A stretch of DNA of 64,000 nucleotides from Paraspadella gotoi (GCA_051294375.1 CM119265.1:7698629-7762628); one strand, 5' to 3'. Shown: positions 41,341 to 55,393, counted from the stretch's first letter. The notes: generated from the sequence alone by a model not told the origin. A program made the numbers and translations.

Positions 41341-42864
41341 CATGAAACAAAAATCACAATTCGACCATAAAAATTGTTCATTTGCTTACTTTTTGAGGCG
41401 GTTGAAGTTCATCGCTCGGCGCCTTTTGGCTCGAGATCGCATCTTCGAAGCACGAGAGGAAACCGCGTAAATCTGTTTTAATATAAATCAATGCAAACAA
41501 TCATTCAAATCAATCAATCAAGTCATTCAATCAATCAATCGACATTGGTTCGCCAACGAAAATGCAAAAGAATCGAGGAAATTAAGAGAAAGGCTTGGGT
41601 TTGTGATTGCTTGTACCGAGGATGATGTAAAATATGGGAGAGAAATTTAAAAGCGTGAAAATTAAAGAAGCGGTTGATTGGACAGTGCTTGGTTGTACCA
41701 AGTGAGGAATGGAAGATAGTGATGGGGTCTTAGACGATTACAGAAGACATTTATCAGTAATGAACTCGGTGAGTGGACGTGGTTTCGAAAGACAGCGGAC
41801 CAATTGGACGAGCTGCATGTTTGACTTTAATGGATCGGTAGACATGGATCGGTCTTTGGATGATAGTTGTGATCACTAACGGTCGGTTGCGGGAAGTTGG
41901 AAAAACGAGCCGATCGATTGACAAGGTGAGTCACAGCGTCTTCGCGAAGTCGATCGCGCCAAGTGAAGCGAGGAAGGCTTAGGGTCAGTTCAAATCGAAG
42001 AGTGAGGCTAAGGGTAAAGTGAAGTTTTAATTCGTTTTTGTAGAGCGAAAGTCTAGACGTGTCAGCAAACAGGTGTGAGGTGATAAAAAATTTTTGGACA
42101 AGTTTAGGAACGATGTAAAGAGGACGTGAGTGTACGCGATGTGAAAAGCCGGGGGCGACGTGAAAGTTAAGTGGGGTGAAAGTTGAGGTTTGTCATCGGT
42201 GACTTTGAAGGCTCCCGAACGTCTCACGGACAAAGGAAAGAAGGCTGCCGGAAATTCACATCCAGAAGTGTGAACAAACGAGAAAATTTTGGCGAGGAGA
42301 GTGGAATCTCGAGAAGATTAGGGAGGGGCGAGAGGTGGGGGAGTGTGGAGGGGGCGGAAAACGACGAGGGTAAGGGTTAGGCTTGGAGATGAAGCGGTAA
42401 AAGGCTCTTTTTTAAGCGAAGGTAAAACGCGGAAGGCCAGAACCTGAATTTAACAAATTGCGCGTTGCGGAGGCAGAGAGAAGAAAGCGGGCCATAAAAA
42501 AAAATGTCGGGGAGCCGAAATATAGGTAAAAAAAAAACTGGAAATGAGTAGTAGGTTGCTAAGAAAAAAAAAAGAAGCAAAAGCTCCATATAATAAAAAA
42601 AAAGAGCAAAGGTGGAATAAAAAGCGAAAAGACTGAAGCTCAAATGGAGCAAGTGGCTTGCTGTAAAAGGAGATAAAAAGAGCAAAAGAATAAAAAGGAG
42701 AATTAAAAAAAGTGGCTAGAGCGAGGACAAGGGGCGGGAAATGGCGGGTGGGGGGGGGGGGAGCGGACGAAACAGTGAAGAAAAACTTTAAATGGTTGAT
42801 GAACAACTCGTTCCATGCATTGGAGAGAGGAGGAAGAGAGAGAGAGAGAGAGAGAGAGAGAAGA

Positions 42865-42895
<31 letters not shown>

Positions 42896-44124
42896 AGAGA
42901 TCGAAAGAACGATCTAAAACAACGTGAGCGAAATGCTGAAATAAAAAAATTGTGGAAGATCGATGAACTCTTAGCGAAGAACGAAAGACGAAACGAACGA
43001 TATGAAGAACGATAATAATGACGTACGACGACGCCGAAATAAAGTGGATTCGCGGAGGACAAAAGTGGAAGCGGGCGTGAAAAGTGGAAGGGATGAAGTG
43101 GAGCAAGGGTGAAGTATCTGGATGAGGATATATAGTAGAGACACCTGGCAGGCAGACTGCCGAGAATGGTTTGAGAAAGAGAGAGTGGGAAAGAAGAGAG
43201 GAAAGGAGACGAGAAATGGGAAGTGAAGAGGAGTTGAGATGGGATTGGAAGGAGATGAGATAGGAAGGGAAAGGAAGTTGAGGATGGGAAGGAAAGGAGT
43301 TGAGATGGGGAATGGAAAAGGAGTTGAGGAATTGAAAGGAAAGGAGCCGGAGATTGGAAGGGAAAGGAGCTTGAGATGGGAAGGGAAAGGAGTTGACAAT
43401 GGGGAAGGGAAAGGAGATGAGATGACGGGAAATGGGAAGTGAGTTTAGATGGAAGGAGAAGTTGAGTATGGGAAGGAAAGAAGAGTTGAGTAAGATGAGA
43501 GAAAGAGATAGAAGAGAGAAAGTAATTTAAACAGGAGTAGAAGGAAGGTAAAGAGAAGTGAAAAATAAGTCGAAAAGAAGGGAAGAAGAAAGGAGAAGGG
43601 AAAAATGAAAGGTGCGAAGAAAAATTATGTATTTTTTATGAAATAAGAAACGATAAAAGTTTAGAACAAGAGATTAAGTAATTAAAAAAGTATAAGAATA
43701 GAGAAAGCTTATACTCCCTATAAAAACACGCGGAAAAAATCGATTTGCTTCTCGTCGGACTCAAAAAACTCAGTTTCCCAATTATTTCGAAAGGATTTAC
43801 GGAAAAAGTCTTTCAAATTTAAAAAAAGAATAAAAAAGAAAAAGGGAAATAAAATAATCCGCGCGATTTGAAGAAAAATTAGCGGAAATGTTTTGAAAGA
43901 GGCCCGCAAAAAAAAAGCAAGCTCGCGATTTTTGGAGAAAAAACTTTGGCGATCCGGATACAAGATTAATTATACAGGGTTTGGGTGTCTGCTATACGTG
44001 CGTGTATGCCCGTGTGTCCGTCCGTACGTCCATCTTTTTTCTTCCGTTCACCCTCCAATATCAGCAAACAAATCCAAACGAAGGCATAACTCTTTCCCCC
44101 CCTCTCTCTCTCTCTTCTTTCTTT

Positions 44125-44176
<52 letters not shown>

Positions 44177-45038
44177 CTCTCTCTCTCTTCTCTCCTCTCT
44201 CTCACTCTCTCTTCCTTTCTCTCTCGTCGCTCGCTGACCTTCATCGACGAGACGCAAATTTTTTTTTCGCCGTTATGGTTTTCCGGGATTCACGTCGATT
44301 TCGAAGTTCGCGAGAGAAAGGAAGAGACAAGGATGAGGAGAAGGAGAAGGTTCGTGATGCAGTAAGTAGAGAAAATGAGTGGGATTTGTCCACTGGAAAT
44401 GTGAAATCCTGCCCCTTTGTTTTTTTTGTGAATTGATCTCGGTCTATTTTGAAGAAAAAGATGAAAAATATCAGCGAATTTGAGGAGCATGAATATTCGC
44501 TAGGAATTATCAGTATATATTTATGTCGTGGTGAACGCTAAACCGCAAGCCAACCGAGAACCGAACCGGAACGCGGAACCGGAATCCGGAACCGGAGCAA
44601 AACCGGAAACCGGAACCGGGAACCGTTAATTGAGAAGACAGACCGCGAAGAGTTTACTCTTTTATGTAACGAGCTTCGCTGAAGCTGGGATTTATTTTTA
44701 AGTCGTCATACGTCATCGTCGTCAAAGAGAGAACTCTGAGCTGGATCGCATTCCGTGCGGGGCTTGGACCCCCCGCGAACGTTTAGACTTGAGGCTACGG
44801 AGCATCGAGTCCTCTTGGTTATCGTCGTGCGTCGTCGTGCGTCGTCGTCTCACTAGCTGCCACGCACCTCGCGAGTTCTCATTCCGGCGCTAATGCAGTT
44901 TTGAATCCCCCGCGACAAAAAGCAATTGCACTCTCTCCCCCCGCAGACTGGCGCGACGTACGAAGCCGAAAAACGAAAATATAACAAAAACACAAATGAG
45001 GCAACCGGTTGGCATCGTGGAGAAAGGGAGAGAAGAGA

Positions 45039-45088
<50 letters not shown>

Positions 45089-48070
45089 AGAGAAAGAGAA
45101 GAGAGAGAGAGAGAGTAGGAAGAGAGATTAGCGTAAAAGTTTAAAAAAAATAAACAAATATTGTATAAGATTAAAAGATGCAATGAATTAATTTCGACGA
45201 TGAATGTCCTTGGCTCGGATAGAGGGAGAACTGACGGATGGACAGTAGAAGAAGATGTTTGGCCTTGTAGTTTAGTATAAATATCTCGATCACGTTTCCT
45301 CAACATCGAAAGGATAAAAAGAAAAGAGGCTCTCTGAACAAAAAAAATTCGTCCGTCTGCTCTCTCTCTCTCTCTCTCTCTCTCTCTTTAGCTCTTCAAC
45401 TAACACTCACGACCCACTTCACGTCACTATCGACGGTTCGCCGAAGCCTTCGCACAGCGTCCCTTGCGCGCCCTGGAGAGCGTCCACCGTCCACCGGCGC
45501 GCCACGCCCACCCCTACGCGCCCCGCTGTCATCGTCAACGACCGTCTCGATTACAGTCGTTTTCGTTTTTTCGGTCGTCACTTGATTGATTGATTGAATC
45601 GAATTCCATGATTAACTCACTTTTAATTTCAACGTTCACATCCAACGTAATCGCTGGCGTTTGTATTTTTCGCAGTAGTCACCTTCGTCGCGATCCACAG
45701 CGAATTTGCCATCAATAGTAGTAGTCGGTCGTGGTGGTCGACATCTTCGTCACCGTCGTCCGTCATAATCGTCTCGTCGTCGTTCGCAATTTCATGGATT
45801 TCGCTCTCAAGGTCTCTGCTCACTTTTTTTCCCGCCTTTTTCCAATTCTCAGCCGCAAATTTCGCCTTTCGAAATATCTTTTTTTTCCCCCTTTTTTTTA
45901 CGTGCTATATTCTTTTCTTTTGGAGTTCTTGTTTGTTTTTTTTGGGGTGGGGGGTATTTTATTTCTATCATTGTTTTTGTAATTAAAAATGAGTTTTCTC
46001 GTCGGAAATCAACAACGAAACGGCGATTAGGATGAAATTTTTAAAATCGAAAGAAAAAAAGCAACTGAATTTTACATTGCTACAAAAAAACTGGGCCCAG
46101 ATGAAATTTCGTTGCCCATTTCTGCAACCTAATGAAAGCAATCTGGAAAGGATATGGTTAAATATTGAAAAATGTTCTGAAAATAAATTTAAAAAAAAAA
46201 TAAATTGATAATATCTGATCCCATGATTTTTGAAACGCCGATTTCTATCTCCCACTACGCACTCTTAACCACTTAACCAGTTACACTTTAACCTTCCAGT
46301 CACCCCTCATTAATTCAATCTCGCGCTTTTTTTAGTTGCGCGGGAGCGGAAGTACTCCGTGCGTGGAGCAACTCTATAAGTCGACTTTTCGCGTCGCGTA
46401 CTTGTCCGGTCTTTGGTATGTTAAGTTTAAATTAATCATAATGTATGCAGTGATAAACCATAATCGCTCTGTAGCTCGGTCTTGCCTCATTTGTTAAGAA
46501 CATGAAAAAACACTTCAAGCAAAGCGACTACTTAGCCGCCGCCTTTTGTTTTTTTTTTAAATCAATCTTATTTTAAATCAATATAAAAATAAAAGACGTT
46601 TCATTTCAATGCGGAGTACGTGTTCGAAATACACGGAATACACGGCGAATAAACGAAGTCAGCTTCGGCAGCAACACAACATGTTGAATTCGTTTTCTTT
46701 CTTTTCTTATTTTCTTACTTTTTTAGAGAGCTTAAGAGGTTAGGGGCGGGCGGGAGAGAGGAGGAATGGAGGGAAACTCTTCAATAGGGAGAATACGAAT
46801 TCACCATTTTCTCCACTTTACGCTCTCTCCTCCTCAGCGACTCGGATTTTATTTTCCTCAAAATGAAATTTCTATGTCTGCCTCTCTCTCTCTCTCTCTC
46901 TCGTCTTCTCTGCTCTCTCTCTCTCTCTCTCTGCTCCTCGTCTTCTCTCTCTCTCTCCTCTCTCCTCTCTTCAACTCACGTCCTATCTCCCTCTCATCAT
47001 GTCCGCTCGAATTATTTCTTTAGCTCGCGCAGCTGATTCGTAAAAATATAAGAATAAGAAAGATAGAGAAAAGAGAAAATAACAGAGAGAAAAGAAGAAA
47101 GAAAAAGAGAGAAAAGAAAGAAGAAGAAAGAAAGAAAAGAGTAAAAGAAAAGAAAGAGAAAGAGAAGAAAGAAAGAAAGAGAAGAAGAAAGAGAAAAAAG
47201 AAAGAAAAGAAGAGAAGAAAGAAAGAGAGAAGAAGAAGAAAAGAAAGAAAGAGAGAAAGAAAGAAGAAAGCGAGGGAGAGAGAAGAGAACCGTTGCTTAA
47301 GTTTCACAATTTTGTTCGTCAATTATTCAAATTTTCTCCGCGTCCGTCGAGTTTCCATATTCGAGTTCCCCATTCGATTTGAATTTTTCCGTCGACACAT
47401 TTCTCGGAAATGGAGGATAAAAATTAAATCGTCGCAAAAGAAATCGGCTGATATTGCGAAAAACTTGGAACTTTGAACAATTTTTCGTTCGATTCGGTGG
47501 GTTTTTTCTTCTGGAGAAAATTTTCATAAAAAACAATTCTTTGAAATTTTACTGTAATCTGATAAATAGCGAAAAATATTAACACGTTTTTCGTATGATT
47601 TAATTTGCGGTTCCATTTTCAATAAGCTAATTTATGCTGGCGGTTTTATTTTCAAGGGAAATTATTTGCCCATTTCCTTCTCTCCCTCTCTCTCGTCTCT
47701 CTCCTCTCTTCTCTCTCTCTCCTCTCTTCTCTCTTCCTCTTCTCTTCTTCCTGCTCTCTCTCTCTCTCTCTCTCTCTGGATTTTCTTCTGGTGTTGACGT
47801 CTTTTCCGCTTTCCAGTTCCCAAAGCTTCTCGCCGACGGACGCTTTCCAGCCAGGAGTTGCAGCCGTCAGTTCGCGTCTAACAACTCAACCTTTCACAAA
47901 CTCACTAACGCCATAATAAAAAAAAAAAACAACGCGCCACCACTAGCCGCCACATTGACCCGCGCCACCACTAGCGCCACCTCCGCCGGTCAACCGAAGG
48001 TTAAACTCTCCCCGAGGTCGACGTCGACTGCGGCATCAATAGGTTCGCGGTTTCAGATACCTGACGAAAA
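41341..48070 (+). repeat. Second, ungapped but indel-rich copy of 34451-41000
   Basis: Collinear with the first copy throughout, with frequent single-base insertions and deletions. It spells out the DNA hidden in the eight N gaps. No gene recognised. A GA tract at 48079-48218 runs into the 25-N gap. Interpretation as for the block at 19010: redundant long-read sequence or an alternate haplotype. Confidence 0.85.
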
Positions 48071-48090
48071 GGAACGAAGAGAGAGAGAGA

Positions 48091-48163
<73 letters not shown>

Positions 48164-48218
48164 CAGAGAGAAAGAGAGACGAGAGAGAGAGAGAGAGAGA
48201 GAGAAGAGGAGAAAGGAG

Positions 48219-48243
48219 NNNNNNNNNNNNNNNNNNNNNNNNN
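48219..48243. other. 25-N gap
   Basis: Exactly 25 Ns at the boundary between the duplicated block and the well-resolved right part. Confidence 0.9.
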
Positions 48244-48433
48244 GAAATCGTTATTTTCGTTTCAAACGCATTTTTTAAAATCTTTTCATAAATTCGTCAA
48301 AACGACTTTCATCATTTTTTTCGCTTATTCGTTTACTCTGTCGCTCAGAGCGTTTTCCTGAACTCACCTCTTAGCCTTCTAAATCTCTTCACCTCTGAGC
48401 GTGAATTGTGTCCGCCTGGGTGTTGGCCAGCTT

Positions 48434-48476
48434 CCACCTCCTCCTCCTCCTCCTCCTCCTCCTCCTCCTCCTCCTC
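48434..48476. repeat. CTC trinucleotide microsatellite
   Basis: A CTC run of about 13 units directly after the stop codon of the minus-strand EGF gene, so it would be GAG-rich 3' UTR in the transcript. Confidence 0.8.
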
Positions 48477-50156
48477 TTATTTGGGCAAACAAGTGACGAG
48501 TCCTTCGGGGAAATCCATCGGCAGACAAGTCTTGTTGTCGACCTCGCAGGGATTTACTTCCAATGCGCAGGGATCGAGGTACTGGCATTCCGATCCTGGT
48601 TCAGAGTTGGATTAACATTCAATTTTAGATTAGAATTTATTATGTTTTAGATTAGGTTTAGATTAGATTTAGAGTGCAAATGGGATAAATCATGTTTGAG
48701 AGAGATAAGAAAAAATAGGAAGCAACTTGTGAAACTATAACTATAACAAGTCATAGTTGTTGGGCTTCAAATCACGCGCGATACATCCTCAAACATTATT
48801 AGCGTACGTACCCGTTCGATTCGGCCAACACTTGCACACGTACTGCATCGGATATTGCGAGTTGCTCGAGCAAGGGCAGGAATTGCAACGACCTCGACAA
48901 CCTGAAGAACCCAGAATTCACTGTCAAATAGCAGCCTCCCCCCCCCTCGCATCGCGGTCAACCATCGCCCCAAACCAGCCCCTCCCCCCATATTCGATCC
49001 ATACCTCCCTTTATTTCTCTCCCCCTCACCGTTTCTGTATATCTCGAAAATGATGATGGTGATGACGGCGACGACCGTGAGAAGGACGATGATCAATTGG
49101 ACCAGGATGTGAGGGTGGACGCAGTGGAGGGGATCCCAACACTGTCGTCGAAAGAGAGAGAGAGAGAGAAGGATTGATTATAGATTCTCAATTCCTTTGA
49201 CGACCCTCACCCGATTTCCTCTTTTAACTTACCTTCCGGTTGCAGTAGTAGGCGTGGCGTCGTCGCCGCTTGAAGAGCCGCTTGTCCTCTATCTCGATCG
49301 ACTGGACGTAATCCTTGGCTAATTGGGAGGAAGAGGGGGGCTATCAAAATTTACCGGGTGCCAAAGTTAATTTATCAAATTGATAAAAATTAATAATCGA
49401 ATTTCTTCATCCAGCTTTCTTTTTCTTCCCAATTTGAACTTCGCTCTTCCTCCACCTTCCTCTCGCATCCCGTCACTCCACCCACCTCCGCTACCCTCGA
49501 CCCCCCACCCCCCGCACCCATTCTCACCGACTGGGGTCACGTGACGACGCACGACGACCGACATGATGTTTTCGCTGGAGGCGGCCGACGAGGGTCCTGT
49601 GGCCTGCAATTGAATCGATCATTGGAGCGTCGTCTTTGTAGTCATTGACGTAATTATTACGGTTATTTCCGTCTTCGTTGTCCTTGTTACTGTCTAAGTC
49701 GTCGTTTTTTATTGTCGTTGTCGTCGTCATTGTCGTTGTTAGGGCCATATGAACATTATGCCGTATATATGGAAAAGAGGTTCATTATGCATAATGCATA
49801 ATATTGCATACATATGTATATATATATAACTATATATATCATATTTCCTAAATCATAAATTATCAAATTCATTAGTAAAGACGCCGAACCTGCGACTGCG
49901 GATTCCCCGATCGGCCGCCAGACTTCGTTCCCGACCGTCCACTCCAAGAATCCCGGTTCGATTCCCAGTTCCGGTTTTTTTTTCGTTTCCATGGTTTTTT
50001 GAGGCGGCGAGGAATGAGGGCCGTTTCGAGGGGATTATTGGGCCAGGTCGTTTCCGTGGTGGTGGTGGTGGTTGAAGGATAGTTTGCTGACGAACCATTT
50101 GGAGGGATGGAGTCGTTGCCAGGGTTGTTGCCATCAGAAGGAGACATTAGGTCCAT
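48477..50156 (-). CDS. Type II single-pass membrane protein with EGF-like ectodomain
   Basis: Six exons: 50156-49890, 49603-49528, 49318-49233, 49141-49030, 48901-48812, 48595-48477. All have GT/AG introns and consistent phases (0,1,0,1,1). They total 750 nt, encoding 249 aa. Residues 1-89 are low complexity with a Thr run (about 29-34) and many Lys/Arg. A basic KRRRRH segment (about 160-166 by codon in exon 3, near residues 131-136) precedes CNRKC. One hydrophobic helix lies at about 155-176. The Arg/Lys-rich N side implies N-in topology. The ectodomain has an EGF-like pattern at about 182-214 (CRGRCNSCPC, then YVCKC and GSEC), followed by four more cysteines (220, 227, 234, 246). N-glycosylation sequons NRT (208) and NKT (231) both fall outside. 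The cysteines just inside the membrane (144, 150) could be acylated. Possible roles are adhesion or a membrane-tethered ligand. No named family recognised. Confidence 0.85.
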
Positions 50157-51950
50157 TTTTTCGCCGTTAAATTACGTTTTTTTAGTTCAGACGTTGGTTT
50201 TCATATTCGTTTTCTTGGGACGCCGAATTGTTTGACTTGGGTTAAACATTGAAAGCGTCATGATTCGGGGATATTCTCGACGAGCCGCTGGAAAACCCAG
50301 CGGCGTCTTCATTGCAAAATGAACGATGGCTAAATCATCGAGTGGCGTTTAAAATTTGATCTGAAAGAGATGAAAGCAAGATGAAACAGCAGCTGATAAT
50401 AGATGGGTGGAATATATATTTGGTGTTGTCGGAACGAGTAAGAGCGATCAGCTTGTCGACTGAGTCGAAATCAGAACCGGAAGGGTTCGAGTTGAAAGAG
50501 AGAGAGAGAGGCATTGTAAGATGAGGCGAAAGCGGTGTCGTCAAAGAGAAGTCAAAGAGAAGGAAATAAGGAAGGAGTGAAATGAGGAAAGAAAGAATAA
50601 AACACTGACGCAGTGAGGGGTTTACTCAGATCTAGTGTAGGAAGGAAAAAAGAATGAAAGAGTAAGATTACTAAGAAGGAATGAAAGATTTAAGGAGTGA
50701 ATTGTTTAATCAAAGAGTGAAAGAAGGAAAGAAATAATAAAATAGCGAAGGAATGAAAGAAGAAGAGAGAGAATGAAAGAGTGAAGGAGTGAAGGAAGAA
50801 AAGAATGAATGAAAGAGAGAAAAAGTAGAAGAAGGAAAGAAAGAAAGCATGAAGAAGTGAAAAAAAAAGGAATGAAAGAATGAAGGAGTGAATGAAGAAG
50901 AGAGTGAAGGAGTAATACACGCAAAGAAGCAATGAATGAGTCCGGAAGCGAAAGATAAAAGGATAGAAAGACAGAATGAAGGAGTGAAAGAAAGAAAAGA
51001 AGGAATGAAAAGAGTGAAGGGTTTTAGTCTCGGGCTTTGAATTCGTCTCCGCGGAAAATCGGCTTATGTTCGTCGTGTTGCTTCATCGAATCTCCTTCCC
51101 TCGACTTGTTTTCCCGGAACCCTTTTTTTTTTCTTTCAGCATTTTCATAAGGAAAGAAAAAGACAGCGGGGAATAAAAAGAAAACTATTCGCGAATATTT
51201 CGAAGAATTACATATACTTAAATATATTTAAGTTTTTTTTTTTTGTTAAAAGAGCTTCCCGACATTTTTGTTTTTACTTTTTTTTCGCTCAGAAGGTTTC
51301 GGTATAAAGTTAAGTAAAGCGTTCAATTTGTACATTCCGCGAATAATTTGTTGGACTAAAAGTATCGACTTCTGAAGGATAACATAGAACTAACAACTTA
51401 TCCCATTTGCAAATCGTTTAATATTACCGCTCATCAAAGTAAAAAATAGTAATAGAAGCAATGGACGACAGCTCATATAAAAATGATTTCATACAACACG
51501 ACTTGATGCCCACCCAGACCCTCACTTTCAATTTCCTCCGCAATTTGTATCTTGATTTTTTCCGCCTTCAAAAATCGTTTAAAGTTGGATTTAACGTATT
51601 TCCCATTTTCCAGAAGAAAAAAAAAATAATTTTTTTCTCGTAATTTATTAATTTTTTTTTTTCGAGCGACGACTCGTTTATATTTTGATTAATGACGAGA
51701 TTTTTTGACATCCGGACTTTTTACTTCCGTATGAGGGCTTTTTAAAGAACTTTCGAAGGTATGGCAAAGACGATGACGAAGAAGACGACGAAAACGATGG
51801 AGACGAAGATGATAGGAACCAATTTAAAAGTAGGAAATGACGTGAGTCATCAATTTTGTCAAATAGAGTCGACGTCGTCATCGGGAAACCGTAAAAAATG
51901 TTGAGAGAGGTCAAAGATTTTTGAGACAAGATTCGAACGACGTCTGGCAT
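50157..51950. other. Upstream flank of the EGF gene; polypurine repeat
   Basis: The first few hundred bases before the ATG at 50156 should hold 5' UTR and promoter, but no TATA box is obvious. From about 50560 to 51020 there is a degenerate purine-rich tandem array (GAAAGAAGGAGTGAA-like units). The rest is AT-rich with no supported gene. Confidence 0.5.
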
Positions 51951-53210
51951 CGTCTCTCTCTCTCTCTCTCTCCCTCTCTCTTTCTCTCTCTCTCTATCTC
52001 TCTCTCATTCTCTCTCACTCTCTCTCTCTCTCACACTTCCTTTCCAGTCCCTCTTCGTCTCTAAATTTCACTTCTTCCTCTCTTTCTTTTTCCTCACAAA
52101 CCCCGTCTTGCTCTTCCTCATCCTCATCCTCCTCCTCCTATTCTTCCTCCTCCTCCTCGCCCGATCTTAAATTCAGATTAATGGCCTCACCTTTCATTAC
52201 TTCTCTTTATCATGTGGCCCCCGACGGCTTTTCCCTCGTCCCCCGTTTGTCTCGTCGTCGTCGTCGTCGTCTTCGTCGTTGTCGTCGTCGTATCAAATCG
52301 GAGTTGCTATCCTCTTCGCATCTCAGAGAAGACGCTTCCCCGATCTGTCTCCCCTATCAAACGTGTAGTATGTAATACTGTATATGTATGTAAGCTAAGC
52401 ATGTGGCATGCTTACTAATAAAAACATATATTGTAAATACGGCAAAGATATTAAATTGTTACAACCAATATAGAAATTATATTTATTTTAAGCCCATATT
52501 CATCGTCTTACCTTTTCGCTTTCTGCTCTTTATCTGGGGGCCCCATTTCTGCCCCATGTCCGACCACCCCCTTCACCTCTCCCCCCTAAACTCGGTACGA
52601 CCCCCACCTCCTCACCCCCCCACGCCTCTCGCCTCCCGTGTTTATTATAAATCTCCTTCTATTACGAGGCCTCTTAATCGGTGGCCTCTCGACCGCGGCG
52701 CTTTTGATCCGACCGTCGCGCAGTTTGAGGCAGGATCACAATCACGCCTCACTCCCGAAGGCAAAGAATCACAAGCATCCCGCCTATCACACCTGTCACT
52801 TCTTTCACTCCTAATACTTTTGCAGCAGCGCGTCTCTTTAGCTTTTACTTAACATCCAAAACCATATACCGTGAAAAAAAAACCATTTTAATCCGGAAGT
52901 GGTAGCTTAGAATTTATCGATTAAATGAATGAGAAAATATTACACTATATTTTAAGTCATTTTATTCGAATTCTAAACATTGGTCTCATTCCTTCGCTTT
53001 CAATCCATCCAACTGTCAGTCACTCCATCAATCCCCAATTTCTCGACACTCCATCAATCCTATCACTCCCCGCCACTCCAGCGCCGCCTAAGCAGAGTCT
53101 AATCTCCCCTTCATCTATCGGCGTCGATTCGTGAGCTGAATGCCTGATTTGACTTCTTCTTCGTCTCACCGTCTTTTTTTTTCTTCGTTGGCTTCCTCAC
53201 GCTCTCTCTG

Positions 53211-53300
<90 letters not shown>
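51951..53300. other. Repeat-rich intergenic DNA
   Basis: TC tract at 51951-52035, CTC/CAT-rich DNA to 52155, a GTC run at 52252-52291, C-rich low complexity at 52540-52640 and an almost pure TC tract at 53215-53298. No exon accepted. Confidence 0.6.
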
Positions 53301-53301
<1 letters not shown>

Positions 53302-53543
53302 GACTATGTAATCTAAAACAACTTGAAATAACTACGAAGCCGAAAGCAACAACTTTGAGACCCAGGAGACAGTGAGAGACAGAGAGACAGAGAGACAGAG
53401 TGAGGACAGCAAAGAGGCTGTTCACTACGAAAAGTAGTAGTACCTTCAAAAACTCAAAAATCTAAAAGCGTTTAAAAAATAATTAAGAAAAACTCGAGGT
53501 GTTAATGAAATTGGTACAACCCATATACATACCCATTACTTGG

Positions 53544-53793
53544 AATCAGGCGGTCACGGGGTTTGGGATCAAGCGGTCGCGGGGTCTTGGCCTCAGGCGG
53601 TTCCCGGGGTCTTGGCATCAGGCGGTAGTGGGGTCTTGCCATCAGACGGTCGCCAGGTCTCAGCATAAGGCGGTTGCGTGGTCCTGGAATCAGGCGTTCG
53701 CGGGGTCTTGGCATCAGGCGGTCGCGAGTTCTTGGCTTCAGGTGGTCGCGGGGTCTTGGCATCAGGCGGTCGAGGGGTCTTGGCATCAGGCTC
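53544..53793. repeat. 24-bp minisatellite, about 10 units
   Basis: Consensus close to ATCAGGCGGTCGCGGGGTCT plus TGGC. The unit length is a multiple of three and lacks stops, so several frames stay open (for example repeats of ASGGRGVL on + and MPRPRDRL on -). No start or splice context supports translation. Confidence 0.85.
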
Positions 53794-53993
53794 GGTTTCT
53801 AAGGAAAAAGTGGGAAGAAGAGAGAAGAGTTCCCTTGTTTATGCTGATCACATCTTTGAATCTCAGAACGAGGTTTTTTTCTATCTCTCTCTCTCTCTCT
53901 TTCTCTCTCACTATCTCCCGCCCTTCTTCGCCCCCTTTTTTCTCGCTCCCCTTTCTTTTCGACTGCGCGCAAAAGCGACTGCAAAACCCTCCG

Positions 53994-54070
53994 ACTCATA
54001 GTGAGAGCGAGACGCTCATAGTGAGCGCGAGACGCTCATAGTGAGAGCGAGTCGATCATAGTGACAGCGA
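53994..54070. repeat. 20-bp tandem repeat, about 3.8 units
   Basis: Unit close to CATAGTGAGAGCGAGACGCT, with substitutions between units. Confidence 0.8.
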
Positions 54071-54333
54071 GAGGGATTGTTGATTGTTTGAAAGGCGAAG
54101 GAATGCGTCGAATGAATTCTGATGTCGCTGGTGAGAATCACTCTCGAGGAAGAGGACGTGCAAAAGAAGGGGGGCGGGTGAGACGTGAATTCACGATGTG
54201 AATCAGAGGGTGAGAGAGTGCGAATGAAAATAAGAGACGATCGCGTAATGAAGCGATAAGCGAACTTCTTATCTCCATCAAGGAGGAAACAATAGACGTG
54301 GGAGGGAATCGCGACAAGGAATTACGGAATCAA

Positions 54334-55234
<901 letters not shown>

Positions 55235-55393
55235 TGAGGGCTTTGAACCTGCACTTACCAGTGACCACCCAATGTCAAGGGCGTGCTAATGCCAACGCCA
55301 TCACACTTAACAAGCGTGACCGTGGGGGTTTGAACCCGGAACTCACGGTTGGAGTACAAGCCAATGGGACGAACTGAGTTTTACCAAGCTATA
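55235..55393 (-). repeat. Degenerate tRNA-like dimer (SINE-like)
   Basis: Read on the minus strand there are two successive tRNA-like units. Unit 1 has an A-box-like TAGCTTGGTAAAAC (55391-55378), an anticodon-arm-like TTGGCTTGTACTCCAA (55364-55349) and a B box GGGTTCAAACCCCC (55337-55324). Unit 2 has an A-box-like GGCATTAGCACGCC (55293-55280) and a B-box-like GCAGGTTCAAAGCC (55252-55239). Acceptor stems are not preserved, so these are not functional tRNAs. A tRNA-derived dimeric SINE fragment is the best reading. Confidence 0.4.

Noticed and set aside
53544-53793. CRISPR-like array
   Set aside because: Units are contiguous 24-bp repeats without unique spacers, in a eukaryotic context.
55235-55393. 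Functional tRNA genes
   Set aside because: A and B boxes are present but acceptor and T stems do not pair, so they are better read as SINE remnants.
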